From: an uncultured Gammaproteobacteria bacterium
Lineage (GTDB): Bacteria; Pseudomonadota; Gammaproteobacteria; Arenicellales; JAANXG01
DNA: 53,202 nt
Direction of reading: 5' to 3'
NCBI GenBank assembly: GCA_947259875.1
Contig: CAMYNX010000002.1
Coordinates: 1 to 53,202, forward strand
A model generated the notes under the pieces. That model searched no databases, was not told where the DNA came from, and saw nothing but the letters and a program-made list of their open reading frames with translations. Made by a program: the position numbers and the translations under genes. Positions 41,740-51,648 of the stretch are shown in pieces. The stretch's first letter is position 1; each line of letters opens with the position of its first letter.

Positions 41740-42975
41740 ATGCCGACACAACGCATAAGTTTTCCGGGTACCAGCGGAATGCTGGATGCCCGTATGGATT
41801 CGCCGGGTGGTACGCCGATCGCCTATGCGCTATTCGCACATTGTTTCACCTGCGCCAAAGAATCGGTCGCCGCCTCGCGGATTTCCAGAGCCTTGGCGGA
41901 GCGTGAGATTGCCGTACTTCGCTTTGACTTTACCGGCCTTGGGGGAAGTGAGGGCGAGTTCGAAAACACAAATTTCAGCTCTAATGTCCAGGACCTGGTA
42001 AGGGCGGCTGATTACTTGCGTGAGTCAACTAGCGCTCCGAGTGTACTCATTGGCCATAGTCTGGGAGGCGCCGCGGTATTGAGTGCTGCTGCTGATATAC
42101 CCGAAGCGAGGGCCGTGGTCACCATCGGGGCCCCGAGCGATCCTAGCCATGTTCAGCATCTGTTTGCTACCAGTATCGATGACGTGATCACCCATGGTGA
42201 ACAAGAAGTAACGTTGACGGGCCGCCGGTTTCTGATCCGCAAGCAGTTTCTGGACGATATTGCCGAGCACCAATTGTCCGACAATATACATAGATTAAAT
42301 CGTGCACTACTGATCTTGCACAGCCCCCAGGATGAAACCGTTAATATTGAGCATGCCCGCGCGATTTACGAGTCGGCTTTACATCCCAAGAGTTTTATTT
42401 CTCTCGATGGCGCGAATCACTTGCTCACGCGCAAACAAGACGCCGAATACGTCGCATCGTTAGTGAGCGCCTGGGTAGAGCGCTATCTTGCACCGGTGGA
42501 GGAAAACACATTCTCAGACCAGGAACCCAGAACAGTTTTAGTTTCTGAGGCTGGCCAGGGTGTGTTCGCGCAAAATATATCCGTTGGCCCTCATCACCTG
42601 CGCGGTGATGAACCGATCTCCTATGGCGGGGATGATACCGGGCCCTCTCCCTACGATCTGTTACTGGCATCACTCGGCGCTTGTACTGCCATGACTCTGC
42701 GCATGTATGCACGGCACAAAAAATTGCCCCTTGAACACGTGGAAGTGGAACTGTCACACCGAAAGATTCACGCCAGTGATTGCAGCGCTTGCGAAACCAA
42801 AACAGGGAGAATCGATCGGATCGATCGGCGCATACGAGTCCATGGGAACCTGGATGACGCTCAACGCAAGCGGCTCTTGGAGATCGCCGATAGATGCCCT
42901 GTACACCAAACCTTACACTCCGAAGTAATGGTGAATACCTTTGACGGGGAATTCGCAGTCGATGATACAAAATGA
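41740..42975 (+). CDS. Fusion of alpha/beta hydrolase and OsmC-like peroxide/thiol protein
   Basis: Residues 1 to about 255 are an alpha/beta hydrolase ([15 protein letters not shown], nucleophile elbow [15 protein letters not shown] and the GANHLL histidine region). Residues 265-411 are an OsmC domain with its two reactive cysteines ([14 protein letters not shown] and DRCPVHQTL). OsmC domains reduce organic peroxides with thiols. The same fusion is known in many bacteria, but its joint substrate is not defined. A strong GAAGGAG precedes ATG 41740. Confidence 0.93.
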   Translation: MPTQRISFPGTSGMLDARMDSPGGTPIAYALFAHCFTCAKESVAASRISRALAEREIAVLRFDFTGLGGSEGEFENTNFSSNVQDLVRAADYLRESTSAPSVLIGHSLGGAAVLSAAADIPEARAVVTIGAPSDPSHVQHLFATSIDDVITHGEQEVTLTGRRFLIRKQFLDDIAEHQLSDNIHRLNRALLILHSPQDETVNIEHARAIYESALHPKSFISLDGANHLLTRKQDAEYVASLVSAWVERYLAPVEENTFSDQEPRTVLVSEAGQGVFAQNISVGPHHLRGDEPISYGGDDTGPSPYDLLLASLGACTAMTLRMYARHKKLPLEHVEVELSHRKIHASDCSACETKTGRIDRIDRRIRVHGNLDDAQRKRLLEIADRCPVHQTLHSEVMVNTFDGEFAVDDTK

Positions 42976-43168
42976 ATGCGCGATGACTGTTTGTCGTCCG
43001 GGTGATTTTTCCCGACGACTGCTTCGATAGGAATTATTGCGTGCAAGTGATGTCCTTGGGACTGACGAAACATTCTCTCCGTTTGTGCAGCCACGTTGTT
43101 TTGTCTGGTGTATCGTCTAGAGAACCGTTACATTATCGCGTCCCGCGGACGACATCACCGAAATAACA

Positions 43169-44104
43169 ATGACTGCAGATACGAATTTCAGCGGCGTATT
43201 GGTTCCAGTGCTGACTCCCTTTGGCTCAGATTTGATGCCGGATTCAGCGGCATTTATCGAGCATTGCCGTTGGTTGCTCGCTCAGGGCGCCGATGGACTG
43301 GCGATATTTGGAACCACCGGTGAAGCAAATTCATTGTCGGTCGAAGAAAAAATCGATTTGCTGGATACGTTAATAGAGGCCGGTGTGCCGGCTAACAGGC
43401 TGCTGCCCGGTACCGGCATGTGCGCGTTAACGGATTCCATTCGGCTGACGACCCACGCAACCAAGATGGGCTGCGGGGGCGTATTAATGCTTCCGCCGTT
43501 TTATTATAAAGGCGTGCCCGACGACGGGCTGTGTGCTGCGTTCTCGGAGGTTATCGAACGAGTGGGCGATCCCCGGCTGCGGGTTTACCTATACCACATA
43601 CCTCCAGTATCCCAGGTGCCTATTTCGCTCAATTTAATCGAGCGGCTCATAGCCGCGTATCCAGGCGTGGTCGTGGGGCTCAAGGATAGCTCTGGTGAGT
43701 GGAGCAATACCCTGTCCGTGTTGCAACGGTTTCCAGGCTTCATAACATTCGCCGGATCTGAAGTGTTTCTGCTCGATACCCTGCGTCATGGTGGCGCCGG
43801 CTGTATCACGGCAACAGGTAATGTGAATCCGGGCGGCATCCGCAAGGTGTACGAACAATGGGAACAATCGCATGCCGATGCGCTGCAAGCACGGATCACC
43901 GAAATCCGCAACGCGATCCAAGCCTATCCGATGATTCCGGCACTCAAGACGATCGTGAGTAATTTCTGCGATGACCCAAAATGGCTGACCGTGCGCCCCC
44001 CTTTGCGATGCTTGGATGACACCCAAAGCAAGGCATTGATGGACGAGATTAGCGCTTTGGAGTTCAGCATGGACAACAACACGGCGTGCGTCGCCGCGAG
44101 ATGA
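43169..44104 (+). CDS. Dihydrodipicolinate-synthase-family aldolase/lyase
   Basis: The 311-aa protein is a TIM barrel of the DHDPS/NAL class with GTTGEANSLSVEEK, the catalytic tyrosine in YLYHIPP and the Schiff-base lysine in VVGLKDSSG. The members are pyruvate-dependent aldolases or dehydratases. The chain is longer and more divergent than housekeeping DapA and has GADGLAIFGTTGE rather than the usual GTTGES, so a sugar-acid or other keto-acid substrate is more likely than lysine synthesis. No operon partner is clear; citrate synthase follows after 136 bp. Confidence 0.85.
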   Translation: MTADTNFSGVLVPVLTPFGSDLMPDSAAFIEHCRWLLAQGADGLAIFGTTGEANSLSVEEKIDLLDTLIEAGVPANRLLPGTGMCALTDSIRLTTHATKMGCGGVLMLPPFYYKGVPDDGLCAAFSEVIERVGDPRLRVYLYHIPPVSQVPISLNLIERLIAAYPGVVVGLKDSSGEWSNTLSVLQRFPGFITFAGSEVFLLDTLRHGGAGCITATGNVNPGGIRKVYEQWEQSHADALQARITEIRNAIQAYPMIPALKTIVSNFCDDPKWLTVRPPLRCLDDTQSKALMDEISALEFSMDNNTACVAAR

Positions 44105-44240
44105 ATTTCTAGTAGATTGCTGGTTTTTTCATATCTGACGGTAATTATGGGAAAATATACATGTGGGCACGATAGCGACGAATTTATTTCCACGCGACAT
44201 TGATTAGATGTCCATTGATATATGGAATGGAGAATAAACA

Positions 44241-45620
44241 GTGAGCAAGAGTAAAGCGAAATCGGCAGAAATTCCGTCACAGAAAAAAACGTTTACCCTT
44301 CGCGACAACGTGTCCGGCAAGTCCTACGACCTACCCATCCTCGATGGTTCAGAGGGACCATCGGTGATCGACATTCGCAACTTTTACCAGCAGACCGGCA
44401 TGTTCATGTATGACCCGGGTTTTACATCTACAGCATCGTGTTCGTCTGCGATCACGTATATCGACGGCGAGAACGGCATATTGAGACATCGAGGTTATGC
44501 CATCGAAGATTTAGCGGAGAATAGCGATTATTTGGATGTTTGTTATTTACTCTTGCATGGCGAGTTGCCGTCGCCGGAAGAGAAAATAGAATTCGACCAC
44601 CACATCACGCATCATACAATGCTGCATGAGCAGCTGATGAACTTTTATCGTGGTTTTCGTCGGGATGCACATCCCATGGCGATTATGGTCGGTGTGGTCG
44701 GCGCGTTATCTTCTTTTTATCACGACAGTACAGACATCGCGGATCCGCAACAACGCATGGTGGCGTCACACCGATTGATCGCCAAGATGCCTACGATCGG
44801 CTCCTATGCGTATAAGTATTCGATGGGATTGCCGTTCATTTACCCGAGTAATGACCTGAATTACTCGGAAAATCTTTTAAAGATGATGTTCTCGGTCCCG
44901 GCCAACGATTTCGAAGTCAATCCTGTGCTCGCCAAGGCGCTGGACCGCATACTGATATTGCATGCTGATCACGAACAGAACGCGTCCACGTCTACGGTAC
45001 GTTTAGCGGGTTCTTCAGGGGCGAATCCGTTTGCGTGTATCGCAGCAGGGATTGCCTCCTTGTGGGGACCCGCCCACGGCGGTGCCAACGAGGCCGTCTT
45101 GAAGATGCTGGGTGAAATCGAAAGCAAAGACCGGGTCCCGGAGTTTATCAAACGCGCCAAGGATCCCAACGACAGCTACCGCCTCATGGGCTTCGGGCAT
45201 CGCGTGTATAAGAACTATGATCCGCGCGCCAAGGTGATGCGTAAAGCGTGTCACGAGGTGCTCAATGAGCTGGGCATCGAGGACCCGCGATTGGAGCTTG
45301 CCATGGAACTGGAACGCATTGCCCTGGAAGACGATTACTTTATCGAGCGTAAACTTTATCCAAATGTGGACTTCTATTCCGGGATCATCCTCAAGGCAAT
45401 GGGTTTCCCAACCAATATGTTCACAGCGATCTTCGCCATCGCCCGAACCGTAGGGTGGATTGCTCACTGGAAAGAGATGATGTCGGAAGGTCCTCCACAG
45501 ATTGGCCGGCCACGCCAGATTTATATCGGCGAGCAAGAACGCAAGTTTGCCACCGTAGACGTCAGAGAGCACAAACAGAGCCGTGGCTGGTCGTGGCTGT
45601 GGGGTAACACCAAGGAATAG
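44241..45620 (+). CDS. gltA: Citrate synthase
   Basis: GTG 44241 follows GGAG. The 459-aa protein is a type II (hexameric, NADH-sensitive class) citrate synthase by length and motifs: [15 protein letters not shown], the catalytic histidines in [15 protein letters not shown] and [15 protein letters not shown], and the ending [11 protein letters not shown]. It condenses oxaloacetate and acetyl-CoA. A 2-methylcitrate synthase is less likely because those are about 370-390 aa. Confidence 0.95.
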   Translation: MSKSKAKSAEIPSQKKTFTLRDNVSGKSYDLPILDGSEGPSVIDIRNFYQQTGMFMYDPGFTSTASCSSAITYIDGENGILRHRGYAIEDLAENSDYLDVCYLLLHGELPSPEEKIEFDHHITHHTMLHEQLMNFYRGFRRDAHPMAIMVGVVGALSSFYHDSTDIADPQQRMVASHRLIAKMPTIGSYAYKYSMGLPFIYPSNDLNYSENLLKMMFSVPANDFEVNPVLAKALDRILILHADHEQNASTSTVRLAGSSGANPFACIAAGIASLWGPAHGGANEAVLKMLGEIESKDRVPEFIKRAKDPNDSYRLMGFGHRVYKNYDPRAKVMRKACHEVLNELGIEDPRLELAMELERIALEDDYFIERKLYPNVDFYSGIILKAMGFPTNMFTAIFAIARTVGWIAHWKEMMSEGPPQIGRPRQIYIGEQERKFATVDVREHKQSRGWSWLWGNTKE

Positions 45621-45679
45621 CAACGCACGCTTGATTCAACCACTGCGAGGTGCTGAGCCGGTATGTCGCACCAGGACTC

Positions 45680-47065
45680 TCAAGAGTCCATAAAAATCTT
45701 GCCTGGATTCATCAAGTTTTTCGGGTCCAGGGATTGTTTGATTCTCGCCATAATGTCCACGGCATCACCGTGTTCGCTAAGGAGATGTTCTCGCTTACCC
45801 AAACCAATGCCGTGTTCGCCAGTACACGTGCCACCCATGCCCAGTGCGCGCTCAATCAGACGTTCGTTGAATTCGTTTGCGTGCTGAATCTCTTCCGGAT
45901 CGTTAGGATCCAGCACGATCACGACGTGGAAGTTGCCATCACCCACGTGCCCCACGATCGGTGCCACCAGGCCCGATTGATCTATATCTTTTCGGGTTTG
46001 ATTAATGCACTCGGCAAGGCGAGAGATGGGCACGCACACATCGGTAGGCCACATCTCACAACCGGGTCGTAACGCCTTACATGCGTAAGCAGCATCGTGA
46101 CGTGCCCGCCATAACGCGTTTCTATCTTGCTCGTCACGGGCCCATTGGAAATTGCTCCCACCGTGCTCGGTCGCGATGCCACCGACCGATTCAGCCTGTT
46201 CCGCAACCGCTGACTGGGTACCGTGAAATTCGAGAAACAAGGTGGGCGCAACCGGATAACTCAAACCAGAGTAACGCTTTACCGCATCCATCTGCACTTC
46301 GTCCAAAAATTCTATTCGAGCTACCGGTATACCAAGTTGTATGGTCTCAATCACAGTATCGACTGCATCGGAAAGAACGCCAAAACTGCAAACTGCCGAC
46401 GAGATAGCCTCCAGGCGACCGTACAATCGTACCGTAAGTTCGGTGATGATCCCGAGTGTTCCCTCAGATCCCACGAACAGGTTAGTCAAATCATAACCAG
46501 CCGAAGATTTGCGCGCGCGACCCCCGGTTTTAACGACACGACCGTCGGCCAACACCACGGTCAGACCCAACACATTATCTCTCATCGTGCCATACCGGAC
46601 TGCATTGGTCCCGGAGGCCCTGGTAGAGGCCATACCGCCCAACGTAGCGTCGGCGCCCGGATCCACTGGAAAAAACATCCCCTGGTCGTGGAGAAATTGA
46701 TCGAGTTGCCGGCGCGTCACTCCAGCCTGAACGGTGCAATCGAGATCCTGTGGATTCACTTGCAGCACCTCGTTCATGCGCGAAAGGTCTATGCACACAC
46801 CACCGCTGGGAGCCATCACTTGACCCTCTAGCGAGGTTCCCACTCCGTAGGGAATCATTGGCACCGCAAGGTCAGCGCAAATTCTTACCACCGCGGACAC
46901 CTCGTTTGTGGTTGCCGGGAAAACGACCATATCCGGTGGCTGGCTGGGCCGGTAACCTTCGTCATGTCCGTGTTGATCCCGAACATTGATGTTGGTCGTG
47001 ACACGGTCACCCAAAAGGGCGGTGAGGCGCCCGAGCAGGGTTACCAATTCGTTGTGAACGGCCAT
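45680..47065 (-). CDS. FAD-linked oxidase (D-lactate/glycolate dehydrogenase, GlcD type)
   Basis: The 461-aa protein has the PCMH-type FAD domain (VPMIPYGVGTSLEGQVMAPSGG, DPGADATLGGMASTRASGTNAVRYG) and the C-terminal metal/substrate region (VGHVGDGNFHVVI, TGEHGIGLGKREHL). It oxidises a 2-hydroxy acid such as D-lactate or glycolate and passes electrons to quinone or cytochrome. No GlcE or GlcF genes adjoin, so the single-chain cytochrome-linked D-lactate dehydrogenase type is favoured. It converges on citrate synthase. Confidence 0.9.
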   Translation of the reverse strand: MAVHNELVTLLGRLTALLGDRVTTNINVRDQHGHDEGYRPSQPPDMVVFPATTNEVSAVVRICADLAVPMIPYGVGTSLEGQVMAPSGGVCIDLSRMNEVLQVNPQDLDCTVQAGVTRRQLDQFLHDQGMFFPVDPGADATLGGMASTRASGTNAVRYGTMRDNVLGLTVVLADGRVVKTGGRARKSSAGYDLTNLFVGSEGTLGIITELTVRLYGRLEAISSAVCSFGVLSDAVDTVIETIQLGIPVARIEFLDEVQMDAVKRYSGLSYPVAPTLFLEFHGTQSAVAEQAESVGGIATEHGGSNFQWARDEQDRNALWRARHDAAYACKALRPGCEMWPTDVCVPISRLAECINQTRKDIDQSGLVAPIVGHVGDGNFHVVIVLDPNDPEEIQHANEFNERLIERALGMGGTCTGEHGIGLGKREHLLSEHGDAVDIMARIKQSLDPKNLMNPGKIFMDS

Positions 47066-47157
47066 GCCGGCAGCCTCACATCATAGGTTTTAAGAACAAT
47101 TAGCAGTGACGGCGTCCTGTTCTTGCAGAAACCGTATAACCCGGACGTCACCGCAAG

Positions 47158-47523
47158 TCAGAAAACAGTGCCCCAACGATCAGCATCCTCAACCACGAGA
47201 TGATTTAGTGTGGCCGAGATGTATACAACTGCGCATCGATTTTTACTGGCGGGGGGGCGCCTGCCGTGGATACCGTCCCTTTCTTTCGCCACACTTACTA
47301 CTATCTTCCGCCCTTGTATCTCCTCACCATGCTTGGAGAGCGCTTGATCCGCACCCTGTTGTGTCGAGAACGTTACGAATGCAAAACCTCGAGAGCGACC
47401 TGTGTCACGGTCGGTAATGAGTTTTACGTTTTCAATGTCGCCGTATGCCGAAAAGGTCTGCTCTATGTCCGCCTCGGATACCGAAAACGGTAGATTTCCA
47501 ACATAAAGCTTTCTTTGCTGCAT
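47158..47523 (-). CDS. Single-RRM RNA-binding protein
   Basis: ATG 47523 gives a product with one RNA-recognition motif: RNP2 KLYVGNLPF and RNP1 RGFAFVTF, 121 aa in the present frame. Such proteins are cold-induced RNA chaperones. Typical family length is about 90 aa with a short basic tail. Here, after HGRRPP, a run of seven C (coding strand) leads into 30 unrelated residues. One added C would end the protein with RRPPRQ at 93 aa, so a slip or sequencing error is suspected. Confidence 0.85.
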   Translation of the reverse strand: MQQRKLYVGNLPFSVSEADIEQTFSAYGDIENVKLITDRDTGRSRGFAFVTFSTQQGADQALSKHGEEIQGRKIVVSVAKERDGIHGRRPPASKNRCAVVYISATLNHLVVEDADRWGTVF

Positions 47524-47534
47524 GACATTCAAGA

Positions 47535-48047
47535 CTATTCAACAGAAATAACCGTAATCGCAAAATGAAGCGTTTCGCCAGCCAAGGGATGATTCTGATC
47601 GATCACAATTTGATCTTCCTGCACTTCGTGAACACGGACATACCTTTCGTTGCCAGAAGGATCTCGGCCGACCAGCATAGTACCCGCCTCACGGGCATCT
47701 TCCGGTATGAGATCGATGGGAACCTTTACGAATGCGTCTGGATTTACCGCACCATAACCTTGCTCTGCAGACAAGGAAACAGCTTTCTTCTCTCCGCTTT
47801 TCAATCCGTTTAAAGCCGCTTCGAGTCCCGGTAATATCTGCCCTTGACCTTGCGTAAAATTCAGCGGTACCTGACCCACATTAGTGGATGCCACGGAACC
47901 ATCATCGAGGGTCAACACGTATTCAATAGAAACGGTTCGTCCGTCTTGAATTACGGTCTGCTCCTCAGCGTAAACAGTATGACTCAGCATCAGCAACACC
48001 GATGCAAGCCATATGGACCAAAGGCCCGATATCCGAGATGTTTTCAT
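47535..48047 (-). CDS. Exported FKBP-type (SlyD-like) peptidyl-prolyl isomerase
   Basis: ATG 48047 gives a signal peptide (IWLASVLLMLSHTVYA) and a SlyD-like FKBP domain with insert-in-flap (LNFTQGQGQILPGLEAALNG, AEQGYGAVNPDAFVKVP, NHPLAGETLHFAITV). It should help proline isomerisation and folding in the periplasm. The histidine-rich tail of SlyD is missing. It is 11 bp upstream of the RRM gene on the same strand; that pairing is probably casual. Confidence 0.9.
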   Translation of the reverse strand: MKTSRISGLWSIWLASVLLMLSHTVYAEEQTVIQDGRTVSIEYVLTLDDGSVASTNVGQVPLNFTQGQGQILPGLEAALNGLKSGEKKAVSLSAEQGYGAVNPDAFVKVPIDLIPEDAREAGTMLVGRDPSGNERYVRVHEVQEDQIVIDQNHPLAGETLHFAITVISVE

Positions 48048-48472
48048 ACAATTGTCTTCGCGTGAACAGTTATCGATAAGCCACCAAAAGGATTCTGCTA
48101 AGTGGCGCCAAGTCCGAGCGTATGGTGAGCTAAAGGATCGGACCCGAAACAAGATCGGTTAACCCAAGTTACGCAAACCACATGCGCTCGGTTCAATGAG
48201 AAAGAATGCCGGGACGAGAACACGATGGTTTAGACAGCCATAATAATAGCATAAAGACCTTTGCGTACAGCGCCGGCGCCATTCCACTTTAATTAAATCC
48301 GTTCCGTGGCAACTTGGTAACCTGTTGATTTCCTTGTTTGGAAACACGAGTAACCGGTAACAAAAAGTCACACTCTGTTAAGTCAAACAGCGGACCTCAA
48401 CTAGCATGGGATTTCTATGATCTACGCAGCGACACAAGTTTGCGCGGGCACACGACATTAAAGCAATCCTCA
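48048..48472. other. Intergenic region without a recognisable gene
   Basis: The ORFs in this 425-bp stretch have no ribosome site and no domain-like composition. No tRNA cloverleaf, terminator or strong repeat was seen. The promoter of the FKBP gene is expected near 48060-48150. Confidence 0.45.
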
Positions 48473-49381
48473 TCAATCCAGCTGCGTGGATTCGTTGGGA
48501 AGGTATTTATCCTCCATCGCCCGGTATTCGTCCAGGCCCACAAAACCTGTAAACTCGTCAAAGTTAGTCAACCAATTCGTCTCTCCCGGTAATACTCCCG
48601 TGGGTGAAGCCTTCAATGCGTTGAAAAAATCGGTCAACGCTCGATGAGCAACCATGATTGACGCCACCGGTATCGACACCTGAGCAATTCCCATCGCCAC
48701 AAGCTCCCGTATCGGGACCAATTCAGTATTCACTCCAGTAACGCCGTCCATGAGGTTGATGGATAACGGACCATCGACGGCGTCCACCGCTCGCTCGATA
48801 TCATCGCGGCTGCCGATCGCATTGATGGAAACCAGATCGGCACCCGCATCCAGGTAGAGATTACATCGCCGGACGGCTTCGTCTAACCCGAAACTGGCAT
48901 GGCTGTCGGTGCAGGCACTGATAACGAAGTCTGCATCCTGCCGATTGCGCACATCGCTACAGGCGCGCACCTTGCCGATCATTTCTTCTGCAGAAATGAC
49001 TTCTTTCCCGGTCCGATGTCCACACCGCTTTGGGAACAACTGATCCTCAATATTCATCCCCCCAGCACCCATGTTGATCAATCGCTCGGTCACCCAAGCA
49101 GCATTGACGGCGCTCCCCGCGCCAGCACCTGCATCCGCCACGACCGGGATGTCCACCGCCTGGACCACGTTCCAGGTTAAATCCAACACCTCTTTCGTTC
49201 TCATAAGACCCACATCCGGTTTGCCTAGCAGGCATCCGGCAATCCCGAATCCGGAGATTTGCACCGCCTCGAAGCCACATCGCTCGATAACCTTGGCACT
49301 CAATGCATCGTGGCAACCCGGCGTAATTACTGCCCGCTGTTTTTGAATCTGTCCGCGCAACAAGACGCTTTTCTCACTCAT
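48473..49381 (-). CDS. Divergent isocitrate-lyase/PEP-mutase-family protein
   Basis: The 302-aa TIM barrel has the family lid motif NIEDQLFPKRCGH (C120) and MGAGGMNIED. However, the metal-binding DxDTGYG segment reads ADAGAGAG, so the second aspartate is glycine (G85), and the arginine of ARTDA is cysteine (C157). Family members cleave or form C-C or C-P bonds in 2-methylisocitrate, oxaloacetate or phosphonates. With these changes the usual chemistry is doubtful, and a new substrate or a non-catalytic role must be considered. Confidence 0.85.
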   Translation of the reverse strand: MSEKSVLLRGQIQKQRAVITPGCHDALSAKVIERCGFEAVQISGFGIAGCLLGKPDVGLMRTKEVLDLTWNVVQAVDIPVVADAGAGAGSAVNAAWVTERLINMGAGGMNIEDQLFPKRCGHRTGKEVISAEEMIGKVRACSDVRNRQDADFVISACTDSHASFGLDEAVRRCNLYLDAGADLVSINAIGSRDDIERAVDAVDGPLSINLMDGVTGVNTELVPIRELVAMGIAQVSIPVASIMVAHRALTDFFNALKASPTGVLPGETNWLTNFDEFTGFVGLDEYRAMEDKYLPNESTQLD

Positions 49382-49761
49382 CGATTACTCCTTTCAAGCT
49401 CCGTGCTAGCATAACCATAGCATCTGCCGGCTAATCTGGGTCAGCCGCCATCGCGGTCGATCGCCGCTCCGGTTCTCGGAACCACGCTGATCGTGGCACT
49501 CGGCCGGATCTGCCCGGCCTCGCTTGATCATAGAATCGCATCGTGAAACTATGTCAACAGCGATGGGGTGTCATCCCTAGCGCAGCTATTATGATCGAGA
49601 TTCACGGGGCATGGCCCGGCCAGTGTGGACTGCGGTGTGTTATCTGATTAAGACGTTACAATGGCCGTTAAAATATGGTACTTGCTGACCAACGAGCCGT
49701 ACCACGGATATCACGCATGACATCGGTCTCGCCGCGTGTTCGATAAGAATAAGGGCGTAAC
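49382..49761. other. Divergent intergenic region with two GC-rich hairpins
   Basis: The 380 bp between the lyase-like gene and the ABC transporter operon contain two perfect hairpins, GGTTC-TCG-GAACC (49471-49483) and GGCCGG-ATCTGC-CCGGCC (49502-49519), neither with a T-run. An AT-rich part at 49630-49690 may hold the ABC promoter. No gene was found. Confidence 0.5.
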
Positions 49762-51648
49762 ATGCCGGATCTGCTGAATATACGGAATCTGGAAGTCGAG
49801 TTTAGCGCGCACAACACCGTGATTCATGCGGTGCGCGGCGTCTCGTTTGGTGTCGCCCCCGGCGCCACCGTGGCCCTGGTGGGTGAGTCGGGTTCCGGTA
49901 AATCCGTGATCGCTCAATCCATCATGGGTATCCTGCCGGACATTGGGCGCATTAGTGCCGGCGAGATTCTGTTCACCGAACCCCGCTCGGGCGAAGTTAT
50001 TGATATCGCCAAGTTACCACCTAAGAGCGCCGCGATGCGCAGCATCCGCGGCGGGCGCATATCAATAATCTTTCAGGAACCGATGGTGTCTCTTTCACCG
50101 TTACATACTGTCGGCGATCAAGTGAGTGAGGCTTTGTTTCTACATCGTGAGATAGATAAACAAGAGGGACTGGATCTTACTCAAGATATGTTACGACTGG
50201 TGGGTTTTCCGAACCCTGCGCAGGCCATAAAGACTTACCCGTTCGAACTGTCCGGTGGCCTACGGCAACGGGCGATGATCGCTATGGCACTGATCTGCCG
50301 CCCGGCGTTATTAATCGCCGACGAACCAACCACGGCGCTGGATGTCACCATCCAGGCACAAATCCTTAGCTTGATAAAGGATCTTCAAGCCGAACTTGGG
50401 ATGGCTGTATTGCTCATCACGCATGATCTTGGTGTTGTCGCCAATGTGGCCGAACATGTCGTTGTCGTGTATCACGGGGAGGTGATGGAGCGCGGCACTG
50501 CCATTGACATCTTTAATCGTCCCGGCCATCCCTACCTGCAGGCCTTGCTCAAGGCAGTCCCACATTTTGATATGAAACCCGGTGAGCGGCTGCAGCCGGT
50601 GCGTGAGGTTGAGCACGAAACCGGACCATTGCTTAGTGACAAGCAACCCTGGCCGCCCGAGGCCGAATCCGCCGGTGCACATCTTTCGGTACGAAATTTG
50701 CGTAAAACCTTTCGTATACGCAAGAGCGGCTGGTTGGGACACAAGGAGGAACAGGTTAATACCGCGGTGGACGACGTCAGTTTCGATATCCAGAGGGGCG
50801 AATGCCTAGGGCTGGTGGGTGAAAGCGGATGCGGCAAGACCACGCTCAGTAAGATCATCATGCGGGCGATACGTCCCGACACTGGCGACGTGATCTATAA
50901 CGACCGCGGCACCTTGACCGACTGGTTGGCCCTTGAGGGAGACCGGGGACTCGTGGCATGCCGTAAGATGCAGCTGATCTTTCAAGATCCTTTCAGCTCC
51001 TTGAACCCGCGCATGACCGTGTTCGATATCATTCGCGAGCCCTTGATCATTCATAAGCTTGGCGATCAAGCGTACCAGGCTGAAATGGTCAAGGAATTAT
51101 TGCGCCTGGTAGGACTGGATCCCCGGTTCCTGAACCGCTATCCGCATAGTTTTTCCGGCGGCCAACGGCAACGTATCGGGATCGCGCGCGCACTGGCCCT
51201 GCGACCGGATTTGTTGATTTGCGACGAACCAGTATCCGCTCTCGACGTCTCGATACAGGCACAGGTCCTCAATCTATTAAAAGAGTTGCAAAAAGAGCTT
51301 GGGTTGACGTACTTATTTGTCTCTCACAATCTAGCAGTGGTGGATTATGTCGCTGACCGCATTGCGGTGATGTGTCAAGCGCGGTTGGTGGAGATTGCGC
51401 CACGAGAAATATTGTTTCGCGATCCGGTCCATCCCTATACTCAAGCGCTGCTTGCCGCGGTTCCGTATCCGGATCTTAGTCGGCAGTTGGACTTGGCGGT
51501 ACTGATGGAAGGGAGGGCGTCGAATCCAGCCGCATGGTCGCCGCCGTTTACCGTAAACGACCAGACGCAAACAACGCTGGTGAAAGTCAATCGCGAACAT
51601 CTGGTGCGGGCTGCAGTTGGCACACGAATAAATGAGCTGAGAACATGA
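49762..51648 (+). CDS. Peptide ABC transporter, two ATPase domains fused (DppD-DppF type)
   Basis: The 628-aa protein holds two complete ABC cassettes. The first has Walker A GESGSGKS, signature LSGGLRQR and Walker [13 protein letters not shown]. The second has [16 protein letters not shown] and [12 protein letters not shown]. Each is followed by the oligopeptide-type C-terminal extension ([26 protein letters not shown]). YejF-like fusions of this sort power peptide or opine importers. The stop overlaps the next start (ATGA), tying it to the binding protein encoded downstream. Confidence 0.95.
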   Translation: MPDLLNIRNLEVEFSAHNTVIHAVRGVSFGVAPGATVALVGESGSGKSVIAQSIMGILPDIGRISAGEILFTEPRSGEVIDIAKLPPKSAAMRSIRGGRISIIFQEPMVSLSPLHTVGDQVSEALFLHREIDKQEGLDLTQDMLRLVGFPNPAQAIKTYPFELSGGLRQRAMIAMALICRPALLIADEPTTALDVTIQAQILSLIKDLQAELGMAVLLITHDLGVVANVAEHVVVVYHGEVMERGTAIDIFNRPGHPYLQALLKAVPHFDMKPGERLQPVREVEHETGPLLSDKQPWPPEAESAGAHLSVRNLRKTFRIRKSGWLGHKEEQVNTAVDDVSFDIQRGECLGLVGESGCGKTTLSKIIMRAIRPDTGDVIYNDRGTLTDWLALEGDRGLVACRKMQLIFQDPFSSLNPRMTVFDIIREPLIIHKLGDQAYQAEMVKELLRLVGLDPRFLNRYPHSFSGGQRQRIGIARALALRPDLLICDEPVSALDVSIQAQVLNLLKELQKELGLTYLFVSHNLAVVDYVADRIAVMCQARLVEIAPREILFRDPVHPYTQALLAAVPYPDLSRQLDLAVLMEGRASNPAAWSPPFTVNDQTQTTLVKVNREHLVRAAVGTRINELRT

